Source: Prunus persica (taxonomy: Eukaryota; Streptophyta; Magnoliopsida; Rosales; Rosaceae). From it: DNA of 64,000 nucleotides. A program made the position numbers and the translations under genes. Location: the NCBI RefSeq assembly GCF_000346465.2, contig NC_034012.1, forward strand, positions 14,919,648 to 14,983,647. The letters run 5' to 3'. This document shows positions 22,869 through 34,559 of this stretch, one piece after another. Numbering within the stretch: position 1 is the first letter of the stretch; each line of letters starts with the position of its first letter. The notes under the pieces were generated by a model. That model was not told the DNA's origin. It did not search any database and worked only from the letters and a program-made list of their open reading frames with translations.

Positions 22869-24429
22869 TGCTTATGTAATTGGCAGTGTATGACATTAAT
22901 TTTGTAATATATTGTAATGTGATTTCTTCACTTTCTACGTTCAAATAAAACACGACGTTATTGTGAACCGACGTCTTAAAGCAACGTAACAATGAAGAAC
23001 CACGACGCTATTGTGAAGCAATTATTCAAGATATCACGTCGGGGAAGGATTAAGAACCGCCATGTAATTCAAAATAACACGACTCCAATCCCATAATACC
23101 GACGTCTAAAAAACGAGATATATAATCTGAACGTTAAAAAATACGACGTCATCATACATTTTCCACGTCGCAAGTTCTTTTATAAACGAAGAGGAACGAA
23201 ATGAATTCTGACGGTAATTCATTATAACCGCCGTCTAATATCAATTAAACGACGTTATTTGTAATACGGCTCTCATCATAATCAACGCCGTCTATATGTT
23301 CTGTAATACGGCTCTCATTTATTTGGAACCGACGTTGTTTAGAAGTTCAACGTCGTCTATATTAATAAGTGCATCGTGAATAATGAATACATATAAATAC
23401 AACGTCGACTACATAAATGCCACCGACGTTGTTTCGCATTCAACGTCAACTATATAAATACATACGTCGTAAATAATGACACTGACAACTATTTCCACGT
23501 CATCTTTTTTAGAAAAATCGAAGTGGAAAATTTATTTCACGACGATTGTTTGTAAATAAGAGACGTAGTAGATTTCAATAACGTCGTCTTCTCATGTATT
23601 TAAAGACGTCATATTTTTTCTTGTCGTGAAAATTATATTTAACGGCGTAATGTTTTAGTTGTCGTCGTTGTATGTCTATCTTGCGGCCTTGTTCTTTTAA
23701 TATGTGTCATATTTTTTCTTTTTAACGACGGTGATTTGTTTGAGTTGGTCGTCTATTCTCATCCTCGACAATTTTTTAGAACTTTAGCAGACTAAACACG
23801 TCTGTTTTTATTTGTTTTCGACATTGTTTTATTTAACAACGTCTAATATTTATCGTCGTTGTTTGTTTCTGAAAATAGGACGTATAAATTTTGTAATACG
23901 ACTCTCATATATTTGAAACCGACGTTGTTTCGTTGTTCAACGTCTACTCTATAAATACATACGTCGTAAATAATGACACTGACAACTATTTCCACGTCAT
24001 CTTTTATAGAAAAATCGAAGTGGAAAATTTATTTTACGACGGCTCTTTTTATATAGGCGACGTAGTAGGTATCAATAACGTCGTCTTCTAATGTATTTAA
24101 AGACGTCATATTTTTTATTGTCTTGAAAATGATATTTAACGGCGTCTTATTTTAATTTTCGTCGTTGTATGTCTATCTTGCGGCCTTGTTCTGTTAATAT
24201 GTGTCATATTTTTCCTTTTTAACGTCGGTTTTTTTAGAGAGTTGGTCGTCTATTCTCATCCTCGACTGCTTTTTTAGATCTTTTTGCAGTACAAAGACGT
24301 CGTTTTGTGTTTGTTGATGACGTTGTATATTGTAACAACGACGGTAATTTAGCGTCGTGGTTTATGAGGGAAAAGATGACGGTGGATTCCACGACCATTG
24401 AAAAACCAAATACACGACGGTGATTTACC
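22869..24429. repeat. 3' subterminal CGTCGT/ACGACG motif array of CACTA-2
   Basis: This non-coding stretch is closely similar to 8052-9613, with motifs about every 20 bases (ACGTCG, CCGACGTTG, AACGTCGTC). No gene is seen. Confidence 0.85.
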
Positions 24430-24457
24430 GTCGTCTTTTTGCTTTTTTGTAGTAGTG
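24430..24457 (+). repeat. 3' terminal inverted repeat of CACTA-2
   Basis: It ends TTTTTTGTAGTAGTG and is followed by the target duplication GGT at 24458-24460, then by gag sequence in frame. Confidence 0.9.
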
Positions 24458-24460
24458 GGT

Positions 24461-27400
24461 CCTGAGTTGGATCAAGGCAACTTCCTCCTCCTCCATCAAG
24501 ACACTCCTCATCCCATGTACCACTGCTCATCAAGCCTGGACCATGTTGGCCAAGCGTCTCTCACCTCTTGCTAGTACCCGTGTACGAATTCTTCGAGACC
24601 AAATTCGCACTCTCAGAAAGGACAACAACACAACTGTAACTAATTATCTCAATCATGCCAAATCACTCTTTGATTCCCTCACACAAGCTGGTGCAACAAT
24701 GGATGATGATGAACTCATCAGTTATGTCCTGGATGGACTTGGCCTTGAATACAAAGAGTTAGCCACAACCCTTCATCTGCATCCTGATATTGATTTCGAT
24801 CGATTCTACGATCTAGCTCTAAGAGAAGAGCATCTACAGAAACGAATGTCTCTTAACGTTGCTTCAGGCGTTGCTATGGCTGCTGACCGTATGCCTAACG
24901 AGCACATCTCCAATTCTAACATGACTGGCCACAATCAAAATCCTTATCCCGGATCTGGAAGAGGACGTGGTCGTGGAAGGAATTGGAATCAAGGGCACAG
25001 CGGGCGTGGATTCAGGAGAACAGATCATTGGGAGCCAAATCAAGGACCTTGGGCTCCAGATCAAGCCTCTCAACCTCGCGATCGACAATCTGCAACCATC
25101 ACTTCCTCTCCTGCGATTCTCTCTTATGGAGGCCCTCCAATTCTTCCAACACCACAAGGAAATTCCTCAAATGCCCACTCATTGTTCCATTCAAATACCC
25201 AACGGAGTGAAGTCATCTGTTTTCGGTGCGACAAGCCAGGCCACGTAGCCCGTGTTTGTCCTGACCGCAAACCTCATGCATACATGGCAGAAAATTTGGC
25301 AACCTCTTCCCCTTCTCCTGCTGATATGGAAAACCTCAATTGGTGTTTTGATTCAGGTGCCACTCACCACATGACAGCCAACGCAACCTCTCTTCCCAAT
25401 GCTCAACTTTACACAGGTACTGATAAAATTATTGTTGGCAATGGAAATATGTTAACAATAACACATGTTGGCAATACAACGTTAACTGGGTTGCGTAAGT
25501 CATTACATCTTAATGAAGTCTTATGTGTGCCTGCGATCCGCAAAAATTTACTCTCTATTCGTTGTTTCTGCTGTGATAATGATTGTTTCTTTGAGTTGGA
25601 TGCTAATGGTTTTCGTGTAAAAGACAACAAGACGGAGACGGTACTCCTTACTGGCAGTAGCTCTGATGGTCTTTATCATATTCAGACAGCCCCTCATATT
25701 GCCCGTCAGATTGCTTATTATGGAAAGCGTACAACACAGGAAGTGTGGCATGCATGACTTGGACACCCATCTCATTCAGTTTTTACTACGTTGTTGAATA
25801 AGTACCATTTACCACTTGATGGTACAATTATCCCCAATAAACCTTGTCATATTTGTCCTTTGGGAAAATCTTGTCGCTTGCCTTTTGAATATAGACAGTC
25901 TCATGCACAATTTCCATTCGCACTTTTACATTTGGACTTATGGGGCCCTGCACCGATTTCCTCCAACTTCGGTTATCGGTATTATTTATCCATTGTTGAT
26001 GATCATACTCGGTTCACTTGGTTATATCCATTGGCTAAGAAATCAGATGTTCTACATACATTTATTCATTTCAAAAAGATGGTGGAAAATCGATTTAGTT
26101 CTAGCATCAAACAATTGCAGATTGATGGTGGTGGTGAACTCACTAGCAAATTATTTCTGACATTTTTACGTGATCATGGCATCTCTCATCAAATCTCATG
26201 TCCATACACTCCCCAACAAAATGGAGTGGTGGAAAGGAAACATCGGCATATTGTCGCAATGGGCCTCTGTTTGCTTGCTCAGTCTCGCTTGCCCCATAAC
26301 TTTTGGGTTGAAGCCTTTTCCACTGCTGTTTTTCTGATTAATCGATTACCAACTCCTCAGCTTGGCCACTTGTCTCCTTATGAGAAATTACTTCAACGCC
26401 CATCGGATTATACCTTTCTTAAAAGTTTTGGTTGTACTTGCTTTCCCCATATGGTGCCATACAACAAGCATAAACTCTTCTTTAAATCTGTTCCATGTGT
26501 CTTTATTGGCTATGATGATCACTATAAAGGCTATCGTTGTCTTGATCCTATTTCAGGTAGCGTTTATATATCCAGGAATGTGACTTTTGATGAGACCACT
26601 TTTTCTTATCGGCAGCCTCAGATTGCACCTGATGCCCAGCCCACATCTGCTGCGCACTCTGACCTTGGGCCCAACTTGTTCTCTCACTGAATCAGCACTT
26701 CCATAGGTCCACCCCAATCTGACCCCATTCCACTTGCCTCTCCACAAATCAACCCTTCCCCAAGCCCAGCCCAAAATGACCCAATTCGCTCTCCATCTTA
26801 TGCTCCAGCAGATCCCGTGCCATCTTCTCCATCTCAAAACTCCTTGCCGTCACCTCTGGTTTCCTTGCCATCATCCCATCCCACGAACCCAGCCATATCG
26901 CCCCTGCCAACCTTGCTTCCCACAGACTCAACGTCCATCCCAGATACCGCAAACCCATCACCACCTCCGACTCCTCCATCTTCGCCCATTCCACACATCA
27001 TAACCTCATCCCCAGCATCGACTCCCCCTTCTTCCCCTCTTGATCCATCTCTTTTTCCTAACTCTCCTGATACACCAAACCCTCCCTAACATTTTAAGAG
27101 TCTCAAGTCCATCGTTCCCTTTGGTCCTGTCACAAAACCCCTTTACTCTCCCACCCATCCGCATCCCCTACCTCATGGTTTCTCTGCCACATGCTCAGAC
27201 CCCACGTCTATTGAACCCACCAGCTTCACCCAGGCTTCCAAATACAGTCACTGGCAAGATGCCATGAAGGATGAGTGTGATGCTCTTATGAAGAATCAGA
27301 CATAGTCTTTGGTTCCGGCCACCTCTCGAATGAATATTGTGGGATGCAAGTGGGTTTTCAAAGTTAAACGGAAAGCAGATGGCTCTGTTGATCGCTATAA

Positions 27401-28755
27401 GGCTCGTCTTATTGCCAAGGGATTCAATCAACAAGAAGGTTTTGATTACGAAGAAACGTTTAGCCCAATGGTCAAACCGGCTACTATTCGCACTATCTTA
27501 TCTCTGGCTATTTCTTATAACTGGTCTCTTCAGCAACTTGATGTTCGAAATGCCTTCTTGAATGGGTATCTGCAGGAAGAAGTGTACATGAAAACAACCC
27601 CCTGGCTTTCATGATCCCTCACGTCCTCAGGCTGTGTGTTGACTTCATAAGGCTCTCTATGGCCTTAAGCAGGCTCCCCGAGCTTGGTTTCAACGCCTTA
27701 GTACCTTTCTTCTTGCTCAAGGATTTGTTCACAGCCACTCTGATGCCTCGCTCTTTATTCGTCTTTCATCGTCCTGCACTGTGTCTGTTCTCGTATATGT
27801 GGACGACATCATTGTCACTGGCTTTGACCCGCAAAGTGTCCACCAGTTTCTGGATCAGTTGTGTTCCACCTTCAATAGTCGTCGCATGGGTGAGCTCAAT
27901 TTTTTTCTTGGCATGGAAATTACTCGGTTTCCTGATCATTTATTTCTCTCTCAAACTCGATATGCAATTGATTTATTGAAACGGTTTAATATGACTGACT
28001 GCAAACCATGTCCTACACCGTTACCTTCTGACACTCGACTATCTTGTCTTGATGGTGATCCTTTATCTGATCCGTCTACCTATCGGAGTATGGTGGGTGG
28101 CCTCCAATATCTTACTCTCTCACGGCCTGACATTTCCTTTGCCGTCAATCAAGTGTGTCAGTTTATGCACAACCCTCGTTCTTCCCATCTTTAGGTTGTC
28201 AAGCGCATTTTTCGGTATATTAAAGGTACAGTTGAGCAAGGGCTTGTTTTTCACGAGTCCACTGATTTTACTTTACGTAGCTTCTCTGATGCTGATTGGG
28301 CTGGTTCTGTTGATGATCGACAGTCTACCACTGGTGCTTGTATCTTTTTTGGACCTAATCTCCTCACATGGACTGCCAAGAAACAGTCTACTGTTTCTCG
28401 TTCTAGTACTGAAGCAGAATATCGTGCTCTTGCCAATACTGCAGCTGAAATTCGTTGGTTTGGCTTCCTATTTCGTGAACTTGGTATCCCTCTTCGTTCT
28501 GCACCTTGTATCTATGTTGACAATCTTTCCGCCATCTATATGGCTGCCAATCCTATTTTCCACGCTCGCACTCGGCATATTGAGATCGACTATCACTTCG
28601 TTCGGGAATTAGTTGCTCGGAAGGCCCTTCATACCTACTATGTTCCCTCTTCCCATCAGATTGCTGACATCTTCACTAAGGGCCATAGTCGTGATCGGTT
28701 CTCCGTTCTTAAATCCAAGCTCAATCTTCGCCTTGCTCCGTTACGCTTGAGGGGG
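24461..28755 (+). pseudogene. gag-pol: copia gag-pol polyprotein, remainder, degenerate
   Basis: Domains in order: rest of gag with a CCHC zinc knuckle (CFRCDKPGHVARVC, about 25218-25259), aspartic protease (WCFDSGATHHM, about 25342-25374), GAG-pre-integrase, integrase core (DLWGP, IDGGGE and NGVVERKHR, about 25936-26250), a Pro/Ser-rich linker, reverse transcriptase ([13 protein letters not shown], then YVDD at about 27793) and RNase H (SRSSTEAEYRAL, ending about 28750). Breaks include TGA at 25755, TGA at 26688, TAA at 27087, TAG at 27303, a frameshift near 27600 and TAG at 28192. Two of the TAG codons replace expected Trp or Gln codons. The copy is dead. Confidence 0.9.
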
Positions 28756-28756
28756 G
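28746..28756 (+). other. Polypurine tract of the copia element
   Basis: TTGAGGGGGG lies directly before the 3' LTR, the plus-strand priming site in this group. Confidence 0.85.
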
Positions 28757-29110
28757 TAAAGAGAATATCACTCCAGCAGATCCCGTCCAATCTGTTCCAA
28801 CAGATTCCATTCCTTCCATCAGTCCCATGAAATCAGCCGACCCCAATCCATCAGCCTTAGAAGACTCCTCATCACAAGCACAGCGCTCTGTCAGCCAGAT
28901 TTAGTTATCAATTAAATCTGTAATATATGCAATTGATTGTACTTACCTTATATTTCTAAAGTTTCTGTAAATAGACTTGCAAAAGTCTAACCCATGTACC
29001 AATATTTGTACTGACTGGTAATACAGAGAAGAATAATCGGAATTGTGCCAATTGCTCTTGCTTTCCCTCTCATCTCACCCTTCTCCCTTCCCGAGTTCTT
29101 TTTTCTTATA
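28757..29110 (+). repeat. 3' LTR of the copia element (354 bp)
   Basis: It starts TAAAGAGAATATCACTCC after the polypurine tract and ends CTTTTTTCTTATA, matching the 5' remnant. Termini are TA...TA rather than TG...CA. Unique sequence (CCTCAAAGGG) follows at 29111. Confidence 0.85.
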
Positions 29111-30051
29111 CCTCAAAGGGTGACATTTGAGACAATATGATGCAGAAACCAATGACCATTAACGGGGAAAATTTAACCTTAATCAGAAACAGAGGAGAGC
29201 AAATGTCCAGAAATAAAATAGCTTAAATATCAGTAACTATCTTTGTTTTAACATATATTGAAAATTAATTCACATCAATTATAAATCATGAAAAAGTACA
29301 ACTCGAAAAGAGCAAAAGCCAAGACCTACGAGGCAAAGTCTCTCAGCACATAGGTAAAGAGAGCATGGGAAAAAGGGAAGATTCAATAGCCATTGAGCAG
29401 TCTGTGTTGTTGTGAAAGAGATTAAAATTAGATTTGTTAGGGAGATACAGAGGTGTGGCTCTCAGGCGATTTGAGTCCTATGTGCTTACATGTTTGGCGT
29501 TAAAAACTCAAAAAACATAGGAGAACTTGGTTGGGTGTTGAAAATTGGGATTTATTTAAGGGCATTTTGGTAAAACAAGGAAACCACATATTTCCCAAAA
29601 ATTGGCCCTACTTGAGGCCATAGTGAAGCCACTTCTTAATTATCCGTCCACACTGATAACCAGTAAAATTCATAAACGGAAAATTAACATAAATCATCAG
29701 AACCACATACAGCTAAAGCATCGTAATGAAGCCCATCATAGAGCAGCAGAGACCTTAGGGAATACTTCTCCTGTCAAAAGTACCCCATACGAAAATGAGC
29801 ATAAACATTCCGAAATGGAACTGACAAGATTAATATACATGAGAACTCACTACTAATGCTATTTCTTGAACAGTCAATCTTATAGACAAGTGGCTACACA
29901 AACTATTTCTTGAACAGTCAAGGCGCAAAAACTTTGTCAAATATATCAACAATGTGCAATACTGTCAAACAAGACATAAGTCAGTATTGTATAATTAAGG
30001 TTCGGATACTTAGTTGGCTATCAGAAATCTTAGTTGGATCAGAATACTTAG
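29111..30051. other. No gene recognised; possible intron of the OTU gene
   Basis: AT-rich sequence with no convincing coding frame. I searched the minus strand for the next OTU exons (the WGGAIEL-type region) and did not find them. CTATTTCTTGAACAGTCAA occurs twice near 29865 and 29904. Confidence 0.4.
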
Positions 30052-30452
30052 TTTACCGAGAAATGCTTCAGAATACTTAGTTGGATCACTTGCTACTGTT
30101 GCTGCTATAACCTTCACATCATGGATGACCACAAAATGATCAGGAAGTAAGTATCGCACTTATGCATGCTTAATACAAACATGGAGCTATATATGCACAA
30201 AAACTGACCTTAAATGACTGGTGTACTTATAATCCCTGAATGTCCATATACCTGTCTCAACTCAGGAGCTTTTTTCTTGTCATGGTCGATAGCATACCTA
30301 CAAATGAAGGGTGACTATTGAATAGAAAAATTGGCCTTAAATGACACAGCTCAGTTCATTGAAATAGAAGGTTGTATTGGAGCTTACCCAACCGCATTGA
30401 AGAGGCAATTATTGTCTGAGGGAATAGCCCTTCTTACTACAATACCTTCCAT
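30052..30452 (-). CDS. OTU-type deubiquitinase (OTU1/YOD1-like), first three coding exons only
   Basis: Minus-strand exons 30452-30388, 30297-30252 and 30111 to about 30052 join in phase at GT..AG borders. The start is MEGIVVRRAIPSDNNCLFNAVG, where the catalytic Asp and Cys of the OTU fold sit in SDNNCLFNAVG. It continues YAIDHDKKKAPELRQ and VIAATVASDPTKYSEAFLG. OTU1 proteins cleave ubiquitin chains and act in ER-associated degradation in other organisms. The plant family is about 200 residues long; only about 60 are visible. A GGTAAAC donor follows FLG, and the downstream exons, including the catalytic His, are not seen before the transposon block at 29110. They may lie beyond the window (giant intron) or be lost. 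Confidence 0.72.
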
Positions 30453-30850
30453 ATTATAAATATTTATACCTGAAACATTGAAAGGGCTATCTGGTAATCT
30501 AATGACTAATACTATTAGTTGGATATGCTGTATGTTTTCTCTTCAAAATTCTAGATTTAGTAGGGTTGGCATACACTATCATGACCTGATATATTTTCAG
30601 TCTGTTTTAATTACTGGCTATTAGGGTGTGGTTTGAAACTTTGACTGATGGGGTGGGGGAGCTTGGACGGAGTTTTCTTATTTTTGTGAAATGGGTTTTG
30701 GAGGATTAGGGATTTTAGGGGAGTGTGTGAGTTCGCTGTTTTGGTGGAAGATATATGCAGAAGGGTTATGATGATGATGGGGGTGGGTTTTTGTGTTTTG
30801 TTAATTCTTTTGTTTGTTGGAAGAAGAATGAGATATTTTTCCAAGTCTTA
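30453..30850 (-). promoter_or_regulatory. Probable 5' leader and promoter-proximal region of the OTU gene
   Basis: The minus strand is rich in C and A (CCCACCCCCATCATCATCAT and similar), typical of a plant 5' UTR, and lies just upstream of the ATG at 30452. The start site is not defined. Confidence 0.3.
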
Positions 30851-33800
30851 TGAGTGAGTTGGGTTCAAAAGCAATTATTGTTGGTTTTATATTTTGATTT
30901 TTTTGCAACTGTCTTTATTAAATTTAATTTTTAATAGTAATATATGTATTCTTCATGAATGGTTTTGCTCTGTTCAGGTGCGTCTGTCTACATGGGTTTG
31001 TGCTTGAAGCATAATGCAAGTTTTGTTAATAAATTCTCTGTTTTATGCTGTGCAAGTGTGAATTGGAATAAATAAATAAAATTTGCTGGGTTTTTGAGAC
31101 TTGTGATGTTATTCATCAGTATTCATGCCTGGTTTCTTCATTGCAATATTTTTGTTGATTGTGAGCTTTTCCCTCTAGTGCTTGTTGCTGATACTGATTG
31201 TGAAGGTGAATTGGTTGTGCTTTATGATGTTTGAACCTCATTTCTGTTTCTTCTCTTTCATGCCAATAGGTTGTAGGAAACTCTGCTCTCAAACATAGAC
31301 AATGAACAATTGAGTTGACATGCTGTGGGAGAATTGTTTGCAATGCAGAGAAGACTTGTCTCTTACTTTTGTGATGATGAACTGGGTGAGATTCTTTAAG
31401 AGTGATGTGTCATATTTGAATTTTTGAATATCAGATTTTAGTTTTGTTTTTAAGTTTTGAACATTGTTCTATTTCAGCATCCTATAGACCTGTGTTAACT
31501 TATAATTTGACTTGTGTTATATCTTGTTTCGTACCTTTGTTTCGAAAATTTCTTTGTAAAGACCAAAAAGAATAGTGTGTTTTAGTCATGAATGATGTAT
31601 GGACAAATTGGAATGTGTTGAACATGATGCAAGCTGGTGTTGCAGAGCATGATATCCAATATGATGATGTATGGGTGCATGTAATATAACCCATATTAAC
31701 TCAGTTAAGGAAATAGGGAAAAAGGCCATGGCATTGAAATGAGTATTGCTAGTCTTCTGTACATCCTATGTATTTATTAAGACGTGGGTATTTGAATTGA
31801 TCCGATTCATGAAGATCAAGAATTAGATTGATTGGCGGAGTAGGTGATTCCATATCTAGTATTTCTCTCTCCTATTTCAAGCGAGTAATTATGCCATTAA
31901 GTGGTCTTGAGAATTGACATTAAATTTGCATATAATCTAATAATCAGTTTTTGTTTGAGTATAAAAAATAATGTTTTTTTTATTTCTCTCTGTTCTCATC
32001 ATTGGTATTAGAACTTTCAATGCCATGGCCAACAATGCTTTGTATTAATCCTGCTGATTATGCTTATCTTGCAGGTTGTAGCAAGCAATTTTGACATAAG
32101 GGTTGAGTTGAAATTGAAATAAGAAAGGGATGAAACATTTGCAGCATATATGTTAGGAAAAAAAATTGCAACTTGCTATTGAACCAAAAGGGAGCTGCTG
32201 AAAGTGGGTCTAAGCAGCAGCAACAACAACCCAAAAGGTATGTGGTGCTTCTCTGTCACCATAATTCTATGTTCTGCAATTTCTGATAATCAGTTTATGT
32301 TTGAGTATAAAAAAGAAAGTCACAGATTATGGTTTTGTTCTTGCCAATATTGTTAATGGAAGGGTAGACATGGATCGAAAGAGAAAGAGGAAGATTATGA
32401 CAACTCTAGTTGCAGTAGAGTTAGAGAAACAACATTTGTGTGCATCCATGATGTTAGTAACTGTCATATATGCTTTGACAGATGGTACTATGAAAAGTAC
32501 CACTGCCGCATCTGACCAATGGTCTGGATGGAGGGATAATTTGGTTACTGAGATGTTTAATGAGTGGATGGCAAATAGAGCAACATGTATTTGTTGATCA
32601 TTTGAGTGTACCTCAAAGAATTTTCGTGTTATTATTAATTTTGTGAATTTTTGGATTTTTATGATATCTTCATGTTATTTTTTATTTTGTGTACATGTTT
32701 TTTTAATTAAATTTAATTATTTCTGATATTAAATAACTTTAATAAACATTATAAATAAATTTTGTTTGAAGTCCAATGTAGTCCAGCCCATACTTGTACC
32801 AAACAACGGATTGGACTTTAGTACAGTGCAGTCTAGCCCAACTTAATGTAACAAATAACTTATTAAAGTCTAACTTAATCCAAGCCAAACCAGTCCAACA
32901 CTCTAAGCCCAATCCTAACCAGTCCAGTCCAGCTCACCAAACAGGGCCTCAAAGAAAAGGAACAAATATAATATAGTGTACAGAAATGAAATTTTACAAA
33001 TTTTTATCAGGAATGAATCTGAAATGAAAGAAAAAAAGGAACTTTAAAGAATCCATACTCTTATCAGTTCTTTAAGGTGCCAATAAATGAACCTAATATG
33101 TCAAAAGCCTACCCAGAAAACCACCCAGTTATGTGCACCCATAAACAAAACATATTATCGAAATAAATCCTCAAATAATTCCACAAAGGAAACCAACCTT
33201 CAGACTTAGAAACCCAATACCAAAGCTACAAAACAAACCCAGAGCTGAATTTGAAACCTCCCAAAATCATAAATTGAAAAAAGATGACAGATAAATAATG
33301 TGGCAATGAAATTTCCAGATCCAGTAAAAGTATTCGTACCAAGAGCAGCATATTCAAATAGACATGATACAATTTGGAAGAGAAGAGAAAAAAAGAACTC
33401 ACTCTGTTTCTTCCTTTTTGGTCTATAACTATAAGGTAATGGTAGTTGTGCAAATACTTTGACGAGGAGGTGGTGGTCGCCTGCCTGGTTTTGGCTATGG
33501 CTTATGTGTTTTGGCTATGGCTTCTGTGTTAAGCGAAATACAAGAAAATGCATAGATTATAAATGCAGGGACTCGGCATCTGTCACATTGGTTCCTGTGT
33601 TTGACCTCTTTGGAAAATTTAGTTCGTGTTTTTCAATTTACTTCTTGTATTTATAGTTATTTTTTTATTGATTTAACCTTTAAAGGAAAAGTTAACATAA
33701 AATTATAAAATAAAAAAAGAACATAATTAATTAAAAAGTAAAAAGGGGTGTAAGTGGAAAGAAGAGTAGTGGGAAAATCAAAATATATACAACTAATAAA

Positions 33801-34559
33801 ACACTTTTGACATTTTAGCCCATACCCAGTACAAATATATATTTAATTAAGAGTGCTGCTATTTTCACTTTTTTTTTTTTCTATTTCCCTAGAAATTATT
33901 GTATAATTTCTCTTATTTCCCCACCCACATCATCTTCTCACCCACCATGTAAGTTTGAAAAAATACAATCTTATATTTTCACCCACCATTATTCCTAAAA
34001 TACCCTTTAATTATTAATTCAAGCAAATTCTCTTTCATTTGGTTTTTCTCATAATTAAAACATGGGAGTTATATTTTCTTTACATTATTCTTTTGATTGA
34101 TTAGTTTTGTCAATATAAAGTGAAGTTTTTTTTTTTTTTTTGGGTTGTGTTTATTTAACTGTTGAATAATTTTTTTTTAGGGATTAGGTTCGTTTAATTT
34201 GAGTTTGATTATAGGTATAAATGGTGCAAAATCAAAATAACTTGTGTTTGGGCCTAAGAATTCCACACGCCAGCCCATTTTTGACGAAGAGGCCCATGAA
34301 CAAAAAAAAATAATAAGAAAACAAAAAAGGAAGAAGAATGGGCATTGGCTCCAGAAAGCAACCCAATTGACATTAGAAGCCCACGTTTTTGCAAAGATTT
34401 AAAAAACACAAAAAAAATATAATAAATAAAATTACCAATTAAATGGTAATTCATCACCAAACAGGTCGAAAACCTCTAAAGAAATTGGATTAAGCTAAGC
34501 TTCTGAAGAATTCTCACCACTTGATCTTAAAAGCAAGTCACCAGATCTTTTCTTACTAA
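30851..34559. other. Gene-poor interval with possible transposon scraps
   Basis: No confident gene. A frame at about 32340-32597 (+) encodes a Lys/Arg-rich start and ends with QWSGWRDNLVTEMFNEWM, vaguely like PIF/Harbinger-associated proteins. About 32770-32952 is rich in CCAGTCCAG repeats and ends CACCAAACAGGGCCT, a typical end of small DNA transposons. A similar CTGTTTGGTGGGCTGGACTGG occurs near 63066. No matching opposite end was found. Poly-T lies near 34126. Confidence 0.3.

Larger units (their letters stand above)
10145..24457 (+). mobile_element. CACTA-2: complete CACTA (En/Spm) transposon, 14.3 kb
   Basis: Both termini are present (CACTACTATAAAAAGTG at 10145 and GTAGTAGTG ending at 24457), flanked by GGT on both sides. 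In order it holds a 5' motif array, an RPN6 fragment, a leader exon, a broken TnpA/Ulp1 gene (13706-17579), a duplicated spacer, a tnp2 leader, a broken tnp2 gene (19534-22868) and a 3' motif array. Both genes lie on the plus strand. With stops in both genes it should not move alone, although intact termini may let it be mobilised in trans. Confidence 0.92.
9642..29110 (+). mobile_element. Ty1-copia LTR retrotransposon, degenerate, interrupted by CACTA-2 and CACTA-3
   Basis: The order is 5' LTR remnant, primer binding site, gag, protease, integrase, reverse transcriptase, RNase H, polypurine tract, 3' LTR. Integrase before reverse transcriptase identifies copia. Subtracting the 14.3-kb CACTA-2 insertion leaves about 5 kb, normal for the group. 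The 5' LTR is cut at 9642 by CACTA-3, so its beginning and the 5' target duplication are outside the window. The coding part carries at least six stops or frameshifts, so the copy is non-autonomous now. Host sequence resumes at 29111. Confidence 0.92.

Noticed and set aside
26734..27267. Several overlapping proline-rich open frames
   Set aside because: They are alternative frames of the Pro/Ser-rich linker between integrase and reverse transcriptase of the dead copia element.
32301..32597. Possible PIF/Harbinger transposase fragment
   Set aside because: The similarity is vague, no catalytic motif is present and paired ends could not be found, so it is mentioned only as an interval note.
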